This document shows positions 4,951 through 9,093 of a stretch of DNA of 9,093 nucleotides, in pieces; position 1 is the first letter of the stretch, and each line of letters begins with the position of its first letter. The notes under the pieces were generated by a model, which worked only from the letters and a program-made list of their open reading frames with translations, searched no databases and had not been told where the DNA came from. Origin of the DNA: Spongiicolonus versatilis (GTDB lineage: Bacteria; Pseudomonadota; Gammaproteobacteria; Arenicellales; Spongiicolonaceae); assembly GCA_028286165.1 (NCBI GenBank), contig JAPYMU010000022.1:1-9093 (forward strand), in the 5' to 3' direction. Position numbers and translations under genes: made by a program.

Positions 4951-7533
4951 TCAGACCATTTTTTTCAGCCGGTACAACGTCTCCAGCGCCTGCCGGGGCG
5001 TCAACTCGTCCGGGGAAATTTTCTTCAGTTCATCCACGGCTTCCGCCGCTGGCGAGGGTGGGGGCGGCGGGCCCGGGGTGAAAATGCCCATCTGACTTTC
5101 GTCGGTGGTGGCGGCGGTTTCCAACTCAAGCAATTTTTCGCGCGCTTTTTCCACCACGGCAACCGGCACGCCGGCCAGCCTGGCGACTTGCAAGCCGTAA
5201 CTGCGGCTGGCCGGGCCGGGTTTGACGGCGTAGAGAAACACGATTTCGTCGCCGTGCTCGCGCGCGTCCAAATGGGCGTTGGCGGCGCCGCTTAAGGTGT
5301 CGGCGAGGGCGGTCATCTCAAAATAGTGGGTGGAAAACAGGGTGAAGGCGCCGATGTTGTGCAACTCCAAAGCGCAGGCCCAGGCCAGGGCGAGGCCGTC
5401 GAAGGTGCTGGTGCCGCGGCCGATTTCGTCCACCAGAACCAGACTGTTGCGCGTGGCGTTGCGCAAAATGAGCGCCATTTCGGTCATCTCAACCATGAAA
5501 GTGGAGCGGCCGCCGGCCAGGTCGTCAGCGGCGCCGATGCGGGTGAAGATGCGGTCCAGCGGACCGATGCGCGCGCTTTTGGCCGGCACAAAACAGCCGC
5601 TGTGGGCGAGCAGCGCAATGAGCGCGGTCTGGCGCATGTAGGTGCTTTTGCCGCCCATGTTGGGGCCGGTGACCACCAACATGGGGCGCTTGTTTTGCAA
5701 GCGGGTGTCGTTGGCGATGAAGGCGCCGGGCAGCGCCGCCTCCACCACCGGGTGGCGGCCGCCCTCAATGGCGATGCCGGGGGCGTCGCTGAGCTCCGGC
5801 CGGCTGAGGCCCAGGGCGAGGGCGCGCTCGGCGAAGTTGCCGAGCACGTCCACCTCGGCGGCGGCGGCGGCACAATGCTGCAGGGCGCGCAGTTGCGGCA
5901 GAATTTTCTGCACCAGTTCCCGGTACAAAAACCTTTCCCGCGCCAGCGCCCGGTCGCGTGCGCTCAGCACTTCGGTCTCGTGTTTTTTCAACTCCGGCGT
6001 GATGTAGCGCTCGGCGTTTTTCAGCGTCTGGCGGCGGGTGTAGTGGTCGGGGACGCGCTCGCTGTGGGCGCGGCCCACTTCAATGTAGTAGCCATGCACG
6101 CGGTTGAACTGCACTTTCAGGTTTTTCAATCCGGTGCGCTCGCGCTCGCGTTTTTCCAGTTGCAGCAGAAAATTTCCCGAGTCGCGGCGCAATGTGTTGA
6201 GGCGGTCCAATTCGGCGTCGTAGCCGGCGCGGATGACGCCGCCTTCTTTCAGCCCCGCCGCCGGCGCATCGGCCAGGGCGCGCTGCAAAAGGCCGGCTTC
6301 GGCCGGGAACGGCCCCAGTTGGCCGCGCAATTCGGCCAGCCGGGGCGAGTCGCAACTTGACAGAATTTTGCCGCAGGCCGGCAGCACTGACAGCGCCTCG
6401 CGCAGCCGCGCCAGGTCGCGCGGGCGGGCGGTTTCCAGGGCGACGCGCGCCAAAATGCGCTCCATGTCGCCGATGGCGCCCAGTTGCCGGGCCAGGGTTT
6501 TGCGGGTATCGGCGCCGGCGGTGATGAGCGTGTCCACCGCCTGGTGGCGGAGGGTGAGGGTTTGGCGGTCGCGAATCGGGCCGTGCAGCCACCGCCGCAG
6601 CAGGCGCGCGCCCATGGGCGTGGCGCATCGGTCCAGCAGCGCGCTCAGGGTGAAGCCGGTGCTGCCGGATAAACTGTGCTCAATCTCAAGGTTGGCGCGG
6701 CTGGCGGCGTCGATGAGCAGGGTGTCGCCGCGCCGCTCAAGGCGCAAGTCGTGCAAGTGGGGCAGGGCGCGGCCGTAGACGTCTTTTGCATATTGCAGCA
6801 GACAGCCGGCGGCGCCGGCGGCAAGGGCGGCGTTATCCAGGTCAAAAGCGCGCAAATCCAGGGCGCCAAACTCGCCGGCCAGCAACTCCGATGCGCGCCG
6901 CCGGTCGAAATACCACGCCGGCACCGCATGCACCGAAGCCCCGGCGGCCGCCTGCGGCAGGGTGAAGCCGGCGCCCTCGGCCAGGAGAATCTCGGCCGGA
7001 TTGCGCCGCTGCAACTCTTCGGCCAGGGCGTCGGCGCCGCGCATTTCCATGGCGCGCATCTGGCCGCTGGAGACCTCCAGCACGGCGATGGCAAAGTCCT
7101 CGCCGCCGCCGCCATGCACCGCGGCCAGCAGGTTTTCGCGGCGGTCCTCCAGCAGGCCTTCGTCGGTGAGGGTGCCGGGCGTCACCACCCGCACCACCTT
7201 GCGCTCCACCGGCCCTTTGCTGTCTTCCACATCGCCGACCTGCTCGCAGACCGCCACCGACTCCCCTTGCTTGATCAGCCGCGCCAGATACTGCTCCACG
7301 CTATGCACCGGCACTCCGGCCATGGGCACCGCCTGGCCGCCGGAGCGGCCGCGGCTGGTGAGGGAAATGTCCAGCAGGCGCGAGGCGCGCTCGGCATCGG
7401 CATAGAACAACTCGTAAAAGTCGCCCATGCGGTAGAACAGAAGAATGTCGGGATATTCGGCCTTGATGCGCAGGTATTGGCGCATCATGGGCGTGTGCTC
7501 GGCGGCCGAGGGCGGGGGCGTCAGTTTAGCCAT
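4951..7533 (-). CDS. mutS: DNA mismatch repair protein MutS
   Basis: MutS recognises mispairs and small loops, then recruits MutL using its ATPase. Numbered from the upstream ATG at 7542 (863 residues): mismatch-binding F-x-E in GDFYELF (F42, E44), connector and core domains, RVHGYYIEVGRAH clamp segment, Walker A GPNMGGKST (626-634), Walker B LVDEIGRGTSTFDG (D705, E706), and FSTHYFEMT. The C-terminal tail has QMGIF (817-821), a candidate sliding-clamp-binding motif, a proline-rich linker with five consecutive Pro (825-829), and the tetramer-forming helix pair ending in TPRQALETLYRLKKMV. Full length and intact (E. coli 853). I prefer ATG 7533 (860 residues, MAKLTPPPS...), which overlaps the suhB stop by 8 bases; ATG 7542 is three codons upstream. 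It is the downstream gene of a suhB-mutS pair and convergent with the sugar dehydrogenase, 34 bases away. Confidence 0.97.
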   Translation of the reverse strand: MAKLTPPPSAAEHTPMMRQYLRIKAEYPDILLFYRMGDFYELFYADAERASRLLDISLTSRGRSGGQAVPMAGVPVHSVEQYLARLIKQGESVAVCEQVGDVEDSKGPVERKVVRVVTPGTLTDEGLLEDRRENLLAAVHGGGGEDFAIAVLEVSSGQMRAMEMRGADALAEELQRRNPAEILLAEGAGFTLPQAAAGASVHAVPAWYFDRRRASELLAGEFGALDLRAFDLDNAALAAGAAGCLLQYAKDVYGRALPHLHDLRLERRGDTLLIDAASRANLEIEHSLSGSTGFTLSALLDRCATPMGARLLRRWLHGPIRDRQTLTLRHQAVDTLITAGADTRKTLARQLGAIGDMERILARVALETARPRDLARLREALSVLPACGKILSSCDSPRLAELRGQLGPFPAEAGLLQRALADAPAAGLKEGGVIRAGYDAELDRLNTLRRDSGNFLLQLEKRERERTGLKNLKVQFNRVHGYYIEVGRAHSERVPDHYTRRQTLKNAERYITPELKKHETEVLSARDRALARERFLYRELVQKILPQLRALQHCAAAAAEVDVLGNFAERALALGLSRPELSDAPGIAIEGGRHPVVEAALPGAFIANDTRLQNKRPMLVVTGPNMGGKSTYMRQTALIALLAHSGCFVPAKSARIGPLDRIFTRIGAADDLAGGRSTFMVEMTEMALILRNATRNSLVLVDEIGRGTSTFDGLALAWACALELHNIGAFTLFSTHYFEMTALADTLSGAANAHLDAREHGDEIVFLYAVKPGPASRSYGLQVARLAGVPVAVVEKAREKLLELETAATTDESQMGIFTPGPPPPPSPAAEAVDELKKISPDELTPRQALETLYRLKKMV

Positions 7534-8314
7534 CCCGGGCATTTTGAATTACCGTGAGAAGTTGCTGAAATACTTCAGGTGTGCCGCATACCACACTGCC
7601 AGTGTTGAGAAAATTCTCGCTGCCGTCAAAGTCCGCCAGCCGCCCGCCGGCTTCCTCCACCAGCAGCGCGCCGGCCGCCATGTCCCACGGCTGCAGGCCC
7701 ATTTCCCAAAATCCATCCAATTGCCCGCTGGCCACATGTGCCATGTCCAGCGCCGCCGCGCCGGCCCGGCGCAAACTGTGGCAGCGCGGCAGGAGGGCGC
7801 GCATCAGCGCCAGAAATTCCTCCAGGTGCGCACCGGCCGAATGCGGAAAGCCGGTGGCAATCAGCGACTGCTCCAGCGTCAGCGCGCGGCTGACCCGCAG
7901 CCGCCGGTCGTTGCGGTAGGCGCCTTCGCCGCGGGCGGCGGTGAAGATTTCATCGCGCAGCGGGTCCAGCACCACCGCCGCCGCAATTTTCCCGCGCCGC
8001 TGCAGGGCGATGGACACGGCGAATTGCGGGTAGCCGTGGATGAAGTTGGTGGTGCCGTCCAGCGGGTCAATGACCCAGCGCCACTCCCCGCCGTCGCCGC
8101 TGGCGCCGCTTTCCTCGGCGAGGAAGCCGTGCTGCGGATAGGCGCCGGCCAGGGTGTCCACAATCACCCTCTCGGCCTCGCGGTCGACGGCGGTAACAAA
8201 ATCGTTATGCCCCTTGCGCTCCACCTTGATGCGCTCAAGGCGCGGCAAATTGCGCAAAATCACCCGCCCGGCAAGGCGCGCGGCTCTGGTGGCGATGGTG
8301 AGGTAGGGGTTCAT
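7526..8314 (-). CDS. suhB: inositol-1-monophosphatase family protein SuhB
   Basis: SuhB has the Mg2+/Li+-sensitive inositol monophosphatase fold; in E. coli it hydrolyses inositol-1-phosphate in vitro and also works with NusA in rRNA antitermination. The 262 residues (E. coli 267) carry all metal-site motifs: EES (E67-E68), WVIDPLDGTTNF (D83, D86) and the C-terminal PWDMAAGALLVEEAGG (D211). The N-terminus MNPYLTIATRAARLAG is typical. The ATG at 8314 has no clear Shine-Dalgarno. Its stop codon overlaps the mutS start, so both are probably made from one transcript. It is divergent from trmJ, the usual arrangement in gammaproteobacteria. Whether it acts as phosphatase or as antitermination factor here cannot be read from sequence. 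Confidence 0.95.
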   Translation of the reverse strand: MNPYLTIATRAARLAGRVILRNLPRLERIKVERKGHNDFVTAVDREAERVIVDTLAGAYPQHGFLAEESGASGDGGEWRWVIDPLDGTTNFIHGYPQFAVSIALQRRGKIAAAVVLDPLRDEIFTAARGEGAYRNDRRLRVSRALTLEQSLIATGFPHSAGAHLEEFLALMRALLPRCHSLRRAGAAALDMAHVASGQLDGFWEMGLQPWDMAAGALLVEEAGGRLADFDGSENFLNTGSVVCGTPEVFQQLLTVIQNARDG

Positions 8315-8335
8315 CAGACGGAGGCGGCTGGGGTG

Positions 8336-8341
8336 ATTGTA
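8336..8341 (-). promoter_or_regulatory. candidate -10 box for suhB-mutS
   Basis: TACAAT on the minus strand, 21 bases upstream of the suhB ATG; 5/6 to the -10 consensus. No good -35 box at 16-18 bases (the region is GC-rich), so the promoter would need an activator or another element. The predicted leader is only about 15 bases. Confidence 0.3.
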
Positions 8342-8362
8342 AGCCCGAAAGCGGGGCGGGGG

Positions 8363-8390
8363 TTGACATTATTTGCGGGAGTGCTACGCT
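8363..8390 (+). promoter_or_regulatory. putative sigma70 promoter with perfect -35, upstream of trmJ
   Basis: TTGACA (8363-8368) is a perfect -35 and TACGCT (8385-8390) a weak -10 (3/6) at 16-base spacing. RNA would start near 8397, leaving a leader of about 137 bases before trmJ, unless the transcript ends first as a small RNA. Confidence 0.45.
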
Positions 8391-8447
8391 GAAACCTCAG
8401 TCGCGGCTACCGGCTCACAACCGCGGGACCTTACGCCCCCCGGTGCC

Positions 8448-8492
8448 GGCCATTTTCTTTCCTTTTTGCCTGGCAATTCCCGGATAATGGCC
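8448..8492. repeat. 7-base inverted repeat in the trmJ leader
   Basis: GGCCATT (8448-8454) and AATGGCC (8486-8492) are perfect complements separated by 31 bases containing a pyrimidine-rich stretch. It could form a leader hairpin or be a binding site for a dimeric regulator; chance is possible in such a GC-rich sequence. Confidence 0.3.
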
Positions 8493-8520
8493 GCCCGGCG
8501 GTTTTTGCCGTTTTATACAC

Positions 8521-8526
8521 TACAAT
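8521..8526 (+). promoter_or_regulatory. candidate -10 box immediately before trmJ (possible leaderless start)
   Basis: TACAAT ends 7 bases before the trmJ ATG, so transcription from it would begin at or next to the start codon. The intervening bases are all C and no Shine-Dalgarno is present. There is no good -35 at 16-18 bases. Confidence 0.3.
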
Positions 8527-8533
8527 CCCCCCC

Positions 8534-9093
8534 ATGCCCGCAAATCCTCTTGCCCGCATTCGCGTGGTGCTGGTCAGTGCCAGTCATCCCGGCAATATTG
8601 GCGCGGTGGCGCGGGGGATGGCGAACATGGGGCTGGCCGATTTGCGGCTGGTGGCGCCGCTGCGGCATCCCACGGCGGAGGCCACGGCCCGGGCGGCGGG
8701 CGCGCCGGTGTTAGAGGAAGCCGTGGTGCATGCCGACTTGGCCGGGGCGATTGCGCCGTGTTCGTTGGTGGTGGCGGCCACGGCCCGGCGGCGGGCGGCG
8801 CGGTGGCCGGTGATGACTCCGAGGTCGGCGGCGGCTGCTTTGGCGGCGCATGCCATGGGCGGGGGCGAGGCGGCGGTGGTTTTCGGGCCGGAACAGTCGG
8901 GCTTGTCCAACGCCGACCTGAATGCCGCGCATGCGCTGATTCACATACCGGTGAACCCGGATTTTGCATCGGTCAACCTGGCCGGGGCGGCGCTGCTGGT
9001 GGCGTACGAATTGCGGCTGGCGGTGTGCGGAGCAGGGGAGCCGGCGGCGTTGGCGCCCTCACCGGCGGCCGAACCGCCGCCGGCGACCGCCGA
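8534..9093 (+). CDS. trmJ: tRNA (cytidine/uridine-32-2'-O)-methyltransferase TrmJ, 3' end beyond the window
   Basis: TrmJ is a SPOUT-class enzyme that methylates the 2'-O of nucleotide 32 in the anticodon loop of several tRNAs using SAM. The 186 visible residues are open to the window end. Motifs: N-terminal IRVVLVSASHPGNIGAVARGM (9-29), ATARRR (82-87; ARSR in E. coli), motif 2 VVFGPEQSGLSN (115-126) and motif 3 IPVNPDFASVNLAGA (138-152), which form the trefoil knot and SAM pocket. A proline/alanine-rich stretch follows (from ~168), matching the linker after the SPOUT domain; the ~60-80 residue C-terminal extension would lie outside. Motif 2 has Gln after the conserved Glu where many relatives have Arg. 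ATG 8534 is the only start that fits the family N-terminus. Divergent from suhB; in many gammaproteobacteria cysE or iscR follows. Confidence 0.93.
   Translation, partial: MPANPLARIRVVLVSASHPGNIGAVARGMANMGLADLRLVAPLRHPTAEATARAAGAPVLEEAVVHADLAGAIAPCSLVVAATARRRAARWPVMTPRSAAAALAAHAMGGGEAAVVFGPEQSGLSNADLNAAHALIHIPVNPDFASVNLAGAALLVAYELRLAVCGAGEPAALAPSPAAEPPPATA

Larger units (their letters stand above)
8315..8533. other. suhB-trmJ divergent intergenic region
   Basis: A 219-base gap without a convincing gene. It holds a sigma70-like promoter pointing to trmJ, a -10-like box pointing to suhB, a -10-like box just before trmJ, a short hairpin (CGCGG 8402-8406 / CCGCG 8421-8425), a 7-base inverted repeat (8448-8492) and pyrimidine runs around 8453-8467. 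Short open frames through it lack similarity to anything I know. Confidence 0.6.

Noticed and set aside
4917..4965. Possible terminator between the sugar dehydrogenase and mutS: GGGCG/CGCCC hairpin (4918-4937) and a seven-T run (4959-4965)
   Set aside because: The T run is 21 bases beyond the stem and belongs to the last mutS codons; nothing T-rich follows on the minus strand. Too weak to call.
5326..6360. Long plus-strand open frames opposite mutS (also 6676-7557) and opposite suhB (7445-8392)
   Set aside because: They are antisense to well-supported genes, have low-complexity Gly/Ala/Gln/Arg-rich products and no recognisable motifs; this is usual for GC-rich DNA.
8496..8514. Short stem CGGC/GCCG followed by TTTT before trmJ as an intrinsic terminator
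   Set aside because: Only four base pairs with a seven-base loop and a short T run; kept only as a remark in the leader finding.
8373..8714. Small plus-strand frame across the suhB-trmJ spacer and the trmJ start
   Set aside because: Its second half is trmJ in another frame and its first half has no similarity or ribosome site.
1..9093. CRISPR array, insertion sequence, tRNA or rRNA genes, or a clear new multi-gene system
   Set aside because: No spaced direct repeats, transposase, cloverleaf or rRNA signatures were seen on either strand; nearly all sequence is explained by known housekeeping families. The many GCCGGC/GGCGCC palindromes reflect composition and codon use.

Overview
The window is a GC-rich, gene-dense stretch of a bacterial chromosome. 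The gene content points to a gammaproteobacterium: purM-purN-DUF3108 on the minus strand facing away from a CDP-alcohol phosphatidyltransferase-hda pair, Hda itself (regulatory inactivation of DnaA), MutS, and suhB divergent from trmJ. This is inferred from gene order and protein motifs alone; I cannot name the genus. Most genes lack an obvious Shine-Dalgarno sequence.

Layout. 1-222 (+): C-terminal end of an HNH endonuclease-type protein cut by the window edge, probably of the DUF262/HNH kind. 264-2381 (-): purine operon purM, purN, then a DUF3108 gene. The last two are damaged: purN loses its last ~35 codons and the DUF3108 gene loses its start and signal peptide, and the remnants meet out of frame near 790-806, as expected for a small deletion. 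2382-2435 is a compact divergent promoter region. 2436-3717 (+): CDP-alcohol phosphatidyltransferase and hda, overlapping by 14 bases. 3735-4916 (+): exported PQQ-dependent aldose sugar dehydrogenase (YliI/Asd type) whose codon choice differs from hda. 4951-8314 (-): suhB followed by mutS, overlapping at the stop/start. 8315-8533: 219-base divergent intergenic region with a perfect -35 box. 8534 to the end (+): trmJ, truncated by the window edge.

Roles. PurM and PurN are steps 5 and 3 of de novo purine synthesis. The phosphatidyltransferase makes phospholipid head groups, Hda shuts down DnaA-ATP after initiation through the sliding clamp, MutS starts mismatch repair (also clamp-linked), SuhB is an inositol-phosphatase-fold protein and TrmJ methylates tRNA position 32. 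It is mostly a housekeeping region. I do not see a convincing new multi-gene system. The most unusual point is the purN/DUF3108 junction; next are the suhB-mutS coupling, the leader/small-RNA-like region before trmJ and the possibly leaderless trmJ start.
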